Of a stretch of DNA of 51,459 nucleotides, positions 32,974-41,212 are shown in pieces (positions within the stretch are counted from its first letter, which is position 1; every line of letters starts with the position of its first letter). A program made the translations under genes and the position numbers. Source of the stretch: Nocardia sp. (GTDB taxonomy: Bacteria; Actinomycetota; Actinomycetes; Mycobacteriales; Mycobacteriaceae). The DNA lies in NCBI RefSeq assembly GCF_025465275.1, contig NZ_JAODNK010000171.1:1-51459 (forward strand), read 5' to 3'. The notes below the pieces were generated by a model. It saw only the letters and a list, made by a program, of their open reading frames with translations, ran no database searches and was not told the origin of the DNA.

Positions 32974-34014
32974 TCAATACACGGTTCCCATCGCGGACCG
33001 CACCTCGTCGAGCGTGTGGTCCGCAATGTCGTTCGCACGCCGATTTCCTTCGCGCAGCACCGTGCGCGCGAAATCCGGATCCCGTGCCAATTCGGCGCGG
33101 CGCCCGCGATGCGCGGCGAAATAGTCGTTCACCGCATCTGCGGTGAGCTTTTTGAGCGCCCCCGCACCACTGTCGCCGATACGATCCGCCAGCACCTTCT
33201 CATCAACTCCGGTGCACAACGCGGCGGTGGTGAGCAAGGCCGAGACGCCCGGCCGGAGCTCCGGGTCGAAGCTGATCCGTCGCTCCGAATCCGTTGGCGT
33301 GCGCCGGATCAGCGCCGCCGTCTCATCCGCGGTCATGGCGAGCGTGATCGCATTCCCGTAGCTCTTGGACATCTTCCGCCCGTCCAGCCCCGGCACCTCC
33401 GGGGCCGGCGTCAGCAGCGCCTCGGGCTCCGGAAAGACTTGCCCGTAGCGCTCATTGAACCGCCGCGCGATCACCCTGGTCAGTTCGACATGGGGCAGAT
33501 TGTCCTTGCCCACCGGCACCAGATTGCCCTTGCAGAACAGAATGTCCGCAGCCTGATGCACCGGATAGGTCAGCAGCAGCCCACTCAAAGCCCTACCGGC
33601 AGCGGCATGTTCGGCCTTGACCGTCGGATTGCGGTGCAACTCGGCCTCGGTGACCAGACTCAGGAACGGCAGCATGAGCTGATTGAGCGCCGGCACCGCC
33701 GAATGCGCGAAGATCGTCGCCCGGCTCGGATCGATCCCCGCCGCCACATAATCCAGCACCGCATGAAAAACGTTGTCCCGCACCGGCCCGAGGCCGTCCC
33801 GATCGGTGATCACCTGATAATCGGCCAGAATGACAAACGTCTCCACTCCGAGATCGTGCAGCCGCACCCGCTCCGAAATCGTCCCGAAGTAATGCCCCAA
33901 ATGCAGCAACCCCGTAGGCCGCTCCCCGGTGAGCACCCGGTACCGCCCAGGATTTTCGGCAATATCGGCGCCCAGCCGCTCACTACGCCCCCGCGCAGCC
34001 GTAAAAGAATCCAT
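32974..34014 (-). CDS. trpS: Tryptophanyl-tRNA synthetase
   Basis: A 346-residue class I synthetase charging tRNA-Trp. It has the HIGH-type motif HLGHYFG (about 38-44), VADQ-like ILADYQVITDR, the tryptophan pocket region, KMSKS in GLDGRKMSKSYGNAI, and a helical C-terminal anticodon part. Length is normal. In several actinobacteria a second TrpRS gives resistance to indolmycin-type inhibitors; whether this is the only copy cannot be judged here. Upstream, a 24-codon reading frame with one Trp ends ten bases before the ATG. Confidence 0.95.
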   Translation of the reverse strand: MDSFTAARGRSERLGADIAENPGRYRVLTGERPTGLLHLGHYFGTISERVRLHDLGVETFVILADYQVITDRDGLGPVRDNVFHAVLDYVAAGIDPSRATIFAHSAVPALNQLMLPFLSLVTEAELHRNPTVKAEHAAAGRALSGLLLTYPVHQAADILFCKGNLVPVGKDNLPHVELTRVIARRFNERYGQVFPEPEALLTPAPEVPGLDGRKMSKSYGNAITLAMTADETAALIRRTPTDSERRISFDPELRPGVSALLTTAALCTGVDEKVLADRIGDSGAGALKKLTADAVNDYFAAHRGRRAELARDPDFARTVLREGNRRANDIADHTLDEVRSAMGTVY

Positions 34015-34380
34015 CGCACAGTTCCTACCTACTAAGTGGACTGCACGACCCCTCGCTCCACACCACGGAACCCACAGGCTGCGTACAGCCCATGAACATG
34101 ATCATTCAGGCTGCGGTCGCAGCCACCACCACACCTGCCGGAGGTTCATCACCCCGCCACAATAACAACCCCGCCGCTACCTTCGCGACGGAGATTCCGC
34201 CACCGAATCGCCCAAGCGGTCGATGTCAGCGCAGGTGGAGAGCTCTGCCCCGCCGGTCCGAACGGTCAGAAGTCGCTGTGAAGCGGCAAATCGTGTCGTG
34301 CCGTGCTGGTTTGTGACCGTGTAGGCCGATCGCAGCGACGATGCTTGCGAGCAGTCACCGCGCTATCCAGCGATGTCGGG
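34015..34380. other. trpS upstream region with possible leader frame
   Basis: 366 bases. On the minus strand a 24-codon frame runs from ATG 34099 to TAG 34025 and contains one Trp codon; the frame in phase with trpS has three TGG codons but no start. A 16-base palindrome lies at 34109-34124. Bases 34140-34380 show no gene, tRNA or clear repeat. No T-box core motif is found. Confidence 0.4.
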
Positions 34381-35472
34381 TCAAGGTTGGTTGATGAGGA
34401 CCTTGCTGTCCTCGCCGGGCTTCATCAGAGTGAGCAGGCGTTCGGCTTCGGTGCGGATGTCGGCTTCGGCGGTGGCTGAGAGGGGGTGCCACGGGGTGAT
34501 CTGGATAGTGGCGCCGTTGATGGACCATCGGCCGTGGACGAAACCGTCTACGAGGTACATCGGGACGCCTCCGGAGGCGATCTTGGTTATGCGGGCGCGG
34601 TCTTCGTCGCTGATCACGCGGGTGCGGTCGCGGTGGCCGAGGAGGGCGTTGTCGAAGGCGGGGAGTAGGCGGACCGGAGCGGGCAGGTCGGGGTCGGCCA
34701 AGGGGGCGTCGGGGAGGTCGAAGAGGTCTCGGCCGGATTCGTCTCGGTAGACGCGCAGTTGGGGGCGCAGGCGTGCGAGCACTTCGGCGAGGCGGGTGGT
34801 TCCGGACCACGCCTGGATGTCGGCGACGGTGGCCGGGCCGAATGCTGCCAAGTAGCGGAGGATCATGGTCTCTGGCTGCGGCGACTCCGCGAGAGGTGTG
34901 CCCATCCATTCCTCGGCGAGGGAGACCGAGACGCGGCGATTGCGCCATGCGCCCCACACACCGGCCTCGGGATGGTGCACCATCGGGAGCATGACGCCGA
35001 GCGCCTGGGCGAGCCTGCCGGGATGCGGGCTCGGGAAACGGTCCGCGAGCATCTGTGCGAGCTCGATGCGGGTCAGTGTCCGGCCGGTGAGCAGTTCCCT
35101 TCCGGCAGTGCCGAATTCGATGCGATCGATGCCGTCGATCGCCTCCTGGAAGTAAGGCGCCTGCAGCGCGGCCTCGATGACCGGCCGCACCGTCGGATAC
35201 AACCAGCGATAGTCCGCAGCGTCCGCCAGATGCACGGTGCGCCGAATCATGGTGGACCGCACCACACTCCGATCGTGCAGTAGCGCAGCGAGATCCTCGT
35301 GCCGGAAATCGGTCAACCGAGTCCACAGCCCCACATAAGGCCAGTTCGGCTCCTGCCCCTGCACCGCGATCAGATGCCGAATGAGATCACCCGCAGGCAT
35401 CGAAACCCGTTCGGCCAGCATCTGCCGCACGAGCAGGGTCCGATTCAACTGGCGCAGCGATATTTCCGTCAT
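34381..35472 (-). CDS. Winged-helix DNA-binding domain protein (HTH_42/AlkZ-like)
   Basis: A 363-residue protein of the HTH_42 family (PF06224), which contains DNA glycosylases such as AlkZ/YcaQ and uncharacterised actinobacterial proteins. Features are the N-terminal LLVRQMLAERVSMP, HLIAVQGQEPNWPYVGLWTRL, MIRRTVHLADAADY, the central RYLAAFGPATVADIQAWSG and LPAFDNALLGHRDR. The family folds as tandem winged helices that hold DNA. The QxQ catalytic pair of AlkZ appears here as QGQEPN (residues about 54-59), so a glycosylase function is possible. It is preceded by a 19-bp perfect palindrome. Confidence 0.85.
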   Translation of the reverse strand: MTEISLRQLNRTLLVRQMLAERVSMPAGDLIRHLIAVQGQEPNWPYVGLWTRLTDFRHEDLAALLHDRSVVRSTMIRRTVHLADAADYRWLYPTVRPVIEAALQAPYFQEAIDGIDRIEFGTAGRELLTGRTLTRIELAQMLADRFPSPHPGRLAQALGVMLPMVHHPEAGVWGAWRNRRVSVSLAEEWMGTPLAESPQPETMILRYLAAFGPATVADIQAWSGTTRLAEVLARLRPQLRVYRDESGRDLFDLPDAPLADPDLPAPVRLLPAFDNALLGHRDRTRVISDEDRARITKIASGGVPMYLVDGFVHGRWSINGATIQITPWHPLSATAEADIRTEAERLLTLMKPGEDSKVLINQP

Positions 35473-35493
35473 AACCCCATTGTCGAACCTAAG

Positions 35494-35512
35494 TAGGACA
35501 GCTTCTGTCCTA
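35494..35512. promoter_or_regulatory. 19-bp perfect palindrome, TAGGACAG-CTT-CTGTCCTA
   Basis: Eight-base perfect arms with a three-base centre, 22 bases upstream of the winged-helix gene start and 80 bases from the divergent glycosidase gene. It resembles operators of dimeric repressors, but no classic regulator gene adjoins. Confidence 0.7.
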
Positions 35513-35591
35513 TCTTGCGCAGCATCTCCGATCCGCTCGGTATGCAGCTCGAATCGCTGTTTGCGCGGCGCTGACCGCGCACACTCGGGGG

Positions 35592-36434
35592 ATGAGTGGG
35601 TTGGTCGGGGTGGGGGCGTTTCGGCGGGTGTTCGAGCCGCGGGGGGAGGGTGGGCGGTGGTATGTCAACGACCACACGGTGATTCGGGCGCAGGACGGGC
35701 GGTGGCATCTGTTCGGGATCACGCATCGGGAGCCTGCGGATCCGTTCGATGAGACGGTGTTCGCGCATGCCACCGCGGGGGAATTGGGTGGGCCCTGGGT
35801 GCAGGAGTCGCCGGCGTTGACGGTGGATCGGGAATATGGGGAGACGCATCTGTGGGCGCCGTTCGTGGTGTGGGACGGGGCGCGGTACTGCATGTTCTAT
35901 GACGGGGGAGGGGCGGATCGGACGGCTACCGGGATGAATCTGGCCACCTCTGCCGATCTGTTCCAGTGGACCAGGCATCCCGGTGGTCCCCTCTTCCGGG
36001 ACGGGTATGACGCGCGTGATCCGATGGTGCTGCGCATCGGGGACTGGTGGGTTATGTACTACTGCGCCACCAGCACTCGTGCGGGCGGTAATCACGTGGT
36101 CGCCTATCGGACGAGTACGGATCTGGTGGAGTGGGGCCGGCGCCGCATCGCCTATACCGATCCGACCGCCGGAACCGAGGCGGGCAATACGGAATCGCCG
36201 TTCGTCGTGCCGCACGGCGGCTACTGGTATCTGTTCATCGGCCCGCGTCCGGAGTATGTCGGCACCGAGATCTTTCGCAGTACCGACCCGTTTCACTTCC
36301 AGCCCCGAGACCGCCTCGGCCATATCGCCGCGCATGCCGCCGAGGTGGTGGCGGACGGGGATTCGTTCTGGATCACCGCCGCCGGCTGGGGGCAGGGCGG
36401 AGTCCGGCTGGCTCCCTTGCACTTCCCGAGCTAG
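35592..36434 (+). CDS. Five-bladed beta-propeller glycoside hydrolase (GH43/GH130-like)
   Basis: A 280-residue protein without signal peptide. Repeated strand motifs typical of GH43/GH130-type propellers are seen: VNDHTVIRAQDGRWHLFGITHR (first acidic residue in the ND position), HLWAPFVVWDGARYCMFYDGG, DARDPMVLRIGDWWVMYYCATS, TESPFVVPHGGYWYLFIGPR and HAAEVVADGDSFWITAAGWG. These domains act on furanosides or mannosides (arabinofuranosidase, xylosidase, or phosphorylase). ATG 35592 has only GGGGG close by. The gene heads a plus-strand run with the isomerase and kinase, so it should process a related sugar. Confidence 0.82.
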   Translation: MSGLVGVGAFRRVFEPRGEGGRWYVNDHTVIRAQDGRWHLFGITHREPADPFDETVFAHATAGELGGPWVQESPALTVDREYGETHLWAPFVVWDGARYCMFYDGGGADRTATGMNLATSADLFQWTRHPGGPLFRDGYDARDPMVLRIGDWWVMYYCATSTRAGGNHVVAYRTSTDLVEWGRRRIAYTDPTAGTEAGNTESPFVVPHGGYWYLFIGPRPEYVGTEIFRSTDPFHFQPRDRLGHIAAHAAEVVADGDSFWITAAGWGQGGVRLAPLHFPS

Positions 36435-36524
36435 CCGATCTTCCTCATTCGGGCGTGCCCGGCCCGTCGAACTGGGATTCTGGAGTACGAGTCGAGAGTC
36501 CACCCACTGTCGGGAGGCAAGGCA

Positions 36525-37943
36525 ATGGCCCGGATCGGCGTTATCAGTATTTCCGATGGCCGTGACTACGTGCACGGGGGAATCGTCGGATTCATTCGTA
36601 CAGTGGAAGATCGGCTTGTCGCCGAATTGACCGCGGCCGGTCACACGGTGGTGCGCGGGCGTGAACCGGTCGCCGGCAATCAGCAGGCCGTCGCGGTGGC
36701 GCGGCGCGTGCAGGCCGCAGGGGTGGATCTCACGGTGCTGCACTACGCGGTGTGGGCCTTCCCGCACTTCACCATGCTGGCGGCGGGACAGCTGACGAGT
36801 CCGATACTGCTGCTGTCGAATATCGATCCGGTGCAGCCCGGAATGGTGGGCATGCTGGCGGCGGGCGGTGCACTCGACCAGATCGGCCGGGAACACGGAC
36901 GGCTGTGGGGAGATCCGGGCGACCGGGAGCTGATCGAGGCCATCGGGGTGCGGGCGCGGGCCGCTGCCGCGGTGGGAAGTCTGCGGGGCAGCACCTTCGG
37001 GCGGATCGGCGGCCGGCCGATGGGTATGAATACCGCGGTGGCCAATACCGACCAGTGGCAGCGAACCTTCGGGATCGATGTGGAGGAGATCGATCAGTGG
37101 GAGATCGTCCGGCGGGCCGAGCTCGCCGATGCGGGGGAGGCCAAGGGCGCCCGAGAATGGCTGGAGCGCAATACCGCCGGGGTGCACTACGACGGCCGCA
37201 AGCTGACGCCGGAACTGCTGGAGCGGCAGATCTGCTCCTACCTGGCCATGCGGGATCTGATCGCGGAGTGGCATCTGGACTTCTCCGGCATCAAGGGCCA
37301 GCCGGAACTGACCCAGCATTTCGCGACCATGGATATCACCGAGGCCTTTCTCAACGACCCGTACGACTGGAACGGCCCGAAACAGCCGCATGTATGCGCC
37401 ACCGAGGCGGATATGGACGGCGCGCTCACCATGCAGCTGCTCAAGCAGATCTCCGGTACCCCAGTACTTTTCGCGGATGTCCGGCACTATCACGCCGACC
37501 GTGATATCTGGGATCTGTGCAATTCCGGGCAGCACGCCACCTGGTTCGCGGCCCGCAGCGACGATCCCGCCGAGAACCTGGCTCGTGTGCACCTCTACCC
37601 GGAGGTGTTCTTCTTCCCCGCCGGTGGTGCGTCGGTGCATCATCTGGCCGCGCCCGGGCAGATGACCTTCGCCCGGCTCACCCGTAAGAACGGTGCGTAC
37701 CGAATGCAGTTGATGCTCGGTGATTTCGAGACCTACGACGATGCGACCAATGAGGCGCTGATGAAACAGTCCACCCGGGAATGGCCGCATGCCTTCGCCC
37801 GCCTGGATGCCGAGGCCCCGGATTTCCTGTCCCGCTTCGGCGCCAACCACATTCACGCCGTTCCCGGTGACCGCAGACCCGAGGTGCGGGCCGCCTGCGA
37901 GCTACTCGGCGTCACCCTCGACGAATTCAGCCGGGCGAGCTGA
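36525..37943 (+). CDS. L-fucose/D-arabinose isomerase-family protein
   Basis: A 472-residue member of the FucI/AraA-like ketol isomerase fold. Visible pieces are the N-terminal RIGVISISDGRDYVH, a Rossmann-like segment around LTSPILLLSNIDPVQPGMVGMLAAGGAL, GGRPMGMNTA, and the metal-site region CATEADMDGALTMQLLKQIS with E and D residues, then FADVRHYH and a late histidine (HIHAVPGD). FucI enzymes convert L-fucose to L-fuculose and, with equal chemistry, D-arabinose to D-ribulose. GGGAGG lies seven bases before ATG 36525. The kinase gene begins one base after its stop. Confidence 0.85.
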   Translation: MARIGVISISDGRDYVHGGIVGFIRTVEDRLVAELTAAGHTVVRGREPVAGNQQAVAVARRVQAAGVDLTVLHYAVWAFPHFTMLAAGQLTSPILLLSNIDPVQPGMVGMLAAGGALDQIGREHGRLWGDPGDRELIEAIGVRARAAAAVGSLRGSTFGRIGGRPMGMNTAVANTDQWQRTFGIDVEEIDQWEIVRRAELADAGEAKGAREWLERNTAGVHYDGRKLTPELLERQICSYLAMRDLIAEWHLDFSGIKGQPELTQHFATMDITEAFLNDPYDWNGPKQPHVCATEADMDGALTMQLLKQISGTPVLFADVRHYHADRDIWDLCNSGQHATWFAARSDDPAENLARVHLYPEVFFFPAGGASVHHLAAPGQMTFARLTRKNGAYRMQLMLGDFETYDDATNEALMKQSTREWPHAFARLDAEAPDFLSRFGANHIHAVPGDRRPEVRAACELLGVTLDEFSRAS

Positions 37944-37944
37944 C

Positions 37945-39426
37945 ATGCTGCTCGGCATCGATATCGGAACCTCCGGATCCAAGGGTGTGCTGGTCGATCA
38001 CCGCGGCATGGTGGATATGAGAGCCGAACGACCACACCGGGTCTCGACTCCACGTCCCGGTTGGGTGGAGCACGATGCGGAGACGGTGTGGTGGGCGGAC
38101 TTCGTCGGCATCGCGCGGGAGCTGGTGGCCGCCGCCGACGGCGCACCCCTCGAGGCGCTCGCGGTGAGCGGGATCGGGCCCTGCCTGCTGCCCGCCGATG
38201 CCGAGGGCAGGCCGCTGCGGCCCGCCATCCTGTATGGCGTCGATACCCGCGCCGTTATCGAAATCGAGGAACTGACCGCCGAATTGGGTGCGGACACCGT
38301 GCTGGAGCGGTCGGGGTCCCCGCTCACCAGTCAAGCTGTCGGCCCGAAACTACGCTGGCTGGCCCGGCACGAGCCGCAGGTCTGGAAAGAAACCCGAATG
38401 CTGTTGATGGCCAGCTCATTTCTGGTCCACCGCCTCACCGGCCGCTATGTGCTCGACCATCAGTCCGCCAGCCAGTGCGTACCCATGTACGACCTCATGT
38501 CGCAGACCTGGGCCACCGACTGGGCCGATTCGGTGGCGCCCGGCCTACCTCTACCCGAATTGGCCTGGCCCACAGAGATAGTCGGCCACGTGACGCCCGA
38601 AGCCGCAGCGGCGACCGGACTTCCGGTAGGGCTGCCCGTCACGACCGGCACCATCGACGCCTGGGCCGAGGCCGCCGGTGTCGGCGTCCGCGACCCAGGC
38701 GACATCATGATCATGTACGGCACCACCCTGTTCCTCACCCAGGTGCTCACACACCCGCATCCGCATCCCGGCTTCTGGACCACGTGCGGAACCTGGCCCG
38801 GCACATACACATCCGCCGCCGGCATGGCCACCTCCGGCGCAATCACCGACTGGCTGCGCGCCCTCACCGGGAGTGACTTCGGCGACCTACTCGACGAGGC
38901 CGCCGACGTCCCGCCGGGCAGCCGCGGCCTACTGGTGCTGCCCTACTTCGCGGGTGAACGCACGCCCCTCTTCGATCCCGATGCCCGCGGCATCATCGCC
39001 GGACTGACCCTCACCCACCAGCGTGCCGATATCTACCGTGCGGTCCTGGAGGGCATCGGCTACGGCGTCCGCCACAATCTCGAGGTCATGGCGTCCGCGG
39101 GCGGCGACGCCCGTCGCCTGATCGCGGTGGGCGGCGGCACCAAGGGCGGCCTCTGGACCCAGATCGTCTCCGATATCACCGGCCTCCCACAGCAACTCCC
39201 CGCCGACACCATCGGCGCGGCCCTGGGCGACGCCCTGCTGGCGGCGGAAGCCATCGGCCTGGACACCTCCGCCTGGAACCCCATCACCACCACCATTGAC
39301 CCCAACCCCTCCCGCACCGTCCACTACACCCCCTACTACCGCCACTACCGCTCCCTCTACGAATCCACCCGCACCACAGCCCACTTCCTGGCCGCCGAAC
39401 AACACCGCGCCGCCACCCACGACTGA
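37945..39426 (+). CDS. FGGY-family carbohydrate kinase
   Basis: A 493-residue sugar kinase. The phosphate loop is GIDIGTSGSKGVLVD (4-18), the substrate loop region ILYGVDTRA replaces the xylulokinase MWNDTR pattern, TTGTIDAWAEAAGVG is the second phosphate segment, and YFAGERTP and VGGGTKGGLWTQIVSDITG close the ATP site. It most resembles ribulokinase/fuculokinase-type FGGY proteins acting on ketopentoses. Its ATG is one base past the isomerase stop, so the two are translated together and the isomerase product is its likely substrate. Confidence 0.88.
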   Translation: MLLGIDIGTSGSKGVLVDHRGMVDMRAERPHRVSTPRPGWVEHDAETVWWADFVGIARELVAAADGAPLEALAVSGIGPCLLPADAEGRPLRPAILYGVDTRAVIEIEELTAELGADTVLERSGSPLTSQAVGPKLRWLARHEPQVWKETRMLLMASSFLVHRLTGRYVLDHQSASQCVPMYDLMSQTWATDWADSVAPGLPLPELAWPTEIVGHVTPEAAAATGLPVGLPVTTGTIDAWAEAAGVGVRDPGDIMIMYGTTLFLTQVLTHPHPHPGFWTTCGTWPGTYTSAAGMATSGAITDWLRALTGSDFGDLLDEAADVPPGSRGLLVLPYFAGERTPLFDPDARGIIAGLTLTHQRADIYRAVLEGIGYGVRHNLEVMASAGGDARRLIAVGGGTKGGLWTQIVSDITGLPQQLPADTIGAALGDALLAAEAIGLDTSAWNPITTTIDPNPSRTVHYTPYYRHYRSLYESTRTTAHFLAAEQHRAATHD

Positions 39427-39466
39427 CCCCTGCCGGACCGTCACCCACGACGGACCGCTACCCGCC

Positions 39467-39556
39467 CGTCATCCCGGCATGCTTTTGGCCGGGATCCACA
39501 CAGTCAGCGCCGCAACGGGTCCGGTGGATTCCGGCCAAAAGCGCGCCGGAATGACG
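39467..39556. repeat. Intergenic inverted repeat, copy 4
   Basis: Full copy: left arm from 39467 (CGTCATCCCGGCATGCTTTT), right arm ending at 39556, with a ~34-base centre. It follows the FGGY kinase and precedes the small RHH gene. Confidence 0.85.
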
Positions 39557-39646
39557 GGGCGGCGAGCCCTACCGGCGGGTATGTGACGGTTGCCCGGCAA
39601 TCGCGGAACCTAGGACAACAGGGACTCCAGGTGGTATGACTTTCGC

Positions 39647-39817
39647 GTGGCATGGACGTTGCGGCTCAGCGAGCACGAAGAGGCTGCGCTGTGCGCGCAG
39701 GCGGTACTGGAGGGGCGATCGAAGCAGGAGATCACCCGGGATGCGCTGCGCACCTATTTGGAGCGCCATCGTGCCTGGGAGGGCTTCCTGTCCGACGACA
39801 AGGTCGTCTACGGGTAG
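39647..39817 (+). CDS. 56-residue ribbon-helix-helix (CopG-like) protein
   Basis: A short reading frame with clear RHH pattern: strand WTLRLSEHEEAAL (residues 3-15), helix LCAQAVLEGRSKQEITRDAL (15-34) and second helix TYLERHRAWEGFL. The G-R-S-K-Q-E-I turn is typical of CopG/Arc DNA-binding proteins. Start is GTG 39647 with AGGTGG 12 bases upstream, a weak site. The last ten bases overlap the end of the convergent xylulokinase gene. It may be a stand-alone regulator of the sugar genes or an orphan antitoxin; no toxin is adjacent. Confidence 0.7.
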   Translation: MAWTLRLSEHEEAALCAQAVLEGRSKQEITRDALRTYLERHRAWEGFLSDDKVVYG

Positions 39818-41196
39818 TAGGTGTCACGAATGCGGGCATAGCGCTCGCGAATCGCCATGCCGACTCCGGGCGCGACGGGGTGGAACTCCGTCGGCGCCAG
39901 CGTCGGCCAGCGCGGCGGTCGCGGCCCGCCCCGCAGCGCCCAGGCGGCCTGCCGTGCCGCGCCGAGCGCCACGTACTCGCTCGGATTCGGCACCGAGACA
40001 GTCTGTCCGAAGATGGTCGCCGCCGCATGCGCGATCAGCCGTGACCGCGCCGCCCCGCCGATGAGCAGAATCCGGTTCGGTGTGGTCGGCAAGCGGTCGA
40101 AGGCCTCGGCGATATTGCAGAGCATTCCCTCGATCGCCGCCCGCGCCAGATGATGCGGTCGCATGGTCTCCGGGCGCAGGCCGTGCAGACTTCCGGTGGC
40201 ATGCGGCAGATTCGGCGTGCGCTCACCGGCGAGGTAGGGCAGCAGCGTCAATCCGTCGGCGCCCGGCGGTGATTGCGCGGCCAGCACCTCCAGCCCGGAC
40301 AGATCGGTGCCGAGCAGATTCGCGGTGGCATCCAGTACCCGCGAGGCGTTCAGCGTGCACACCAGGGGCAGGAACGCCCCCGTGGCATCGGCGAAACCAT
40401 TGACCGCCCCGGAAGCATCGGCGCTGGGATGCCCGGAGCGGGTGAAGACCGTCCCGCTGGTGCCCAGCGACACCACCACATCACCGTCCGTGATTCCCAA
40501 ACCGAGTGCGGCCGCGGCATTGTCACCGGTTCCGGCCGCCACCAACCGCCCGCCCGGAGTGCGCCCCGCCACCTCCGCCGGATCGAGCACCCGCGGCAGT
40601 GCCGGGGTGCGGCCGCGGAAGGCCATCGATAGCAGATCGGTGCGATAGTGCCCGGAGGTGGGCGACCAGTATCCGGTGCCCGAGGCATCGCCACGGTCGG
40701 TGGTGGTCTCGTCGTGCGGATCGCCGCCGCGCAGCTGCCAGGTGAGGTAGTCGTGCGGCAGCAGCACCCGCACGGTGCGGTCGGCGAGCTGTGGTTCGTG
40801 ATCGGCGAACCAGCGCAGTTTGGCGACGGTGTGCGCCGCGAGCGGCACGCTGCCGACGGCATCGGCCCACGCCTGCGGTCCGCCGAGTTCGGCGACCAGT
40901 TGGGTCGCCGCCTCCGCCGAGCGAGTGTCGTTCCACATCAAGGCGTCTCGCACCGGCTGCCCGTCGGCATCGAGCGCCACCAGCCCGTGCTGCTGTCCCG
41001 CGACGGCAATGGCCTCGACATCCCGCATCATCCGATCGCAGGCCTGTCTCAGTGCGTCCCACCAGATCGAGGGCGCGACCTCCGTGCCGTCGGGGTGCGG
41101 TATCTGACGCTGCCGCAATACCGTTCCGGTATCGGCGTCGCACACCACCAACTTGCAGGATTGAGTCGAAGAGTCCACTCCGGCAACGACCGTCAT
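39808..41196 (-). CDS. xylB: Xylulokinase
   Basis: A 462-residue FGGY kinase making D-xylulose 5-phosphate. It shows GVDSSTQSCKLVVCD at the start, IAVAGQQHGLVALD, MWNDTRSAEA (substrate-binding pattern of xylulokinases), GTGDNAAAALGLG, SLGTSGTVFT and YLAGERTPNLPHATG, IGGAARSRL. Start ATG 41196 is 16 bases after the stop of the zinc dehydrogenase, so the two form an operon: polyol to ketopentose, then phosphorylation. Confidence 0.93.
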   Translation of the reverse strand: MTVVAGVDSSTQSCKLVVCDADTGTVLRQRQIPHPDGTEVAPSIWWDALRQACDRMMRDVEAIAVAGQQHGLVALDADGQPVRDALMWNDTRSAEAATQLVAELGGPQAWADAVGSVPLAAHTVAKLRWFADHEPQLADRTVRVLLPHDYLTWQLRGGDPHDETTTDRGDASGTGYWSPTSGHYRTDLLSMAFRGRTPALPRVLDPAEVAGRTPGGRLVAAGTGDNAAAALGLGITDGDVVVSLGTSGTVFTRSGHPSADASGAVNGFADATGAFLPLVCTLNASRVLDATANLLGTDLSGLEVLAAQSPPGADGLTLLPYLAGERTPNLPHATGSLHGLRPETMRPHHLARAAIEGMLCNIAEAFDRLPTTPNRILLIGGAARSRLIAHAAATIFGQTVSVPNPSEYVALGAARQAAWALRGGPRPPRWPTLAPTEFHPVAPGVGMAIRERYARIRDTYYP

Positions 41197-41212
41197 TGGC
41201 CCCTACCCGTCT

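Noticed and set aside
34015..34380. T-box riboswitch upstream of trpS
   Set aside because: A GTGGGTTCCGTGG stretch recalls the T-box core, but the conserved TGGNACCGCG and specifier arrangement are not present.
35469..37856. 795-codon open frame antisense to the glycosidase and isomerase genes
   Set aside because: Spans two genes and their spacer, His/Arg/Pro-rich, no domain; a shadow frame.
39467..39586. Short open frames reading through the inverted repeats (M-L-L-A-G-I-H type products)
   Set aside because: They recur at every repeat copy and arise from the repeat sequence, not from separate genes.
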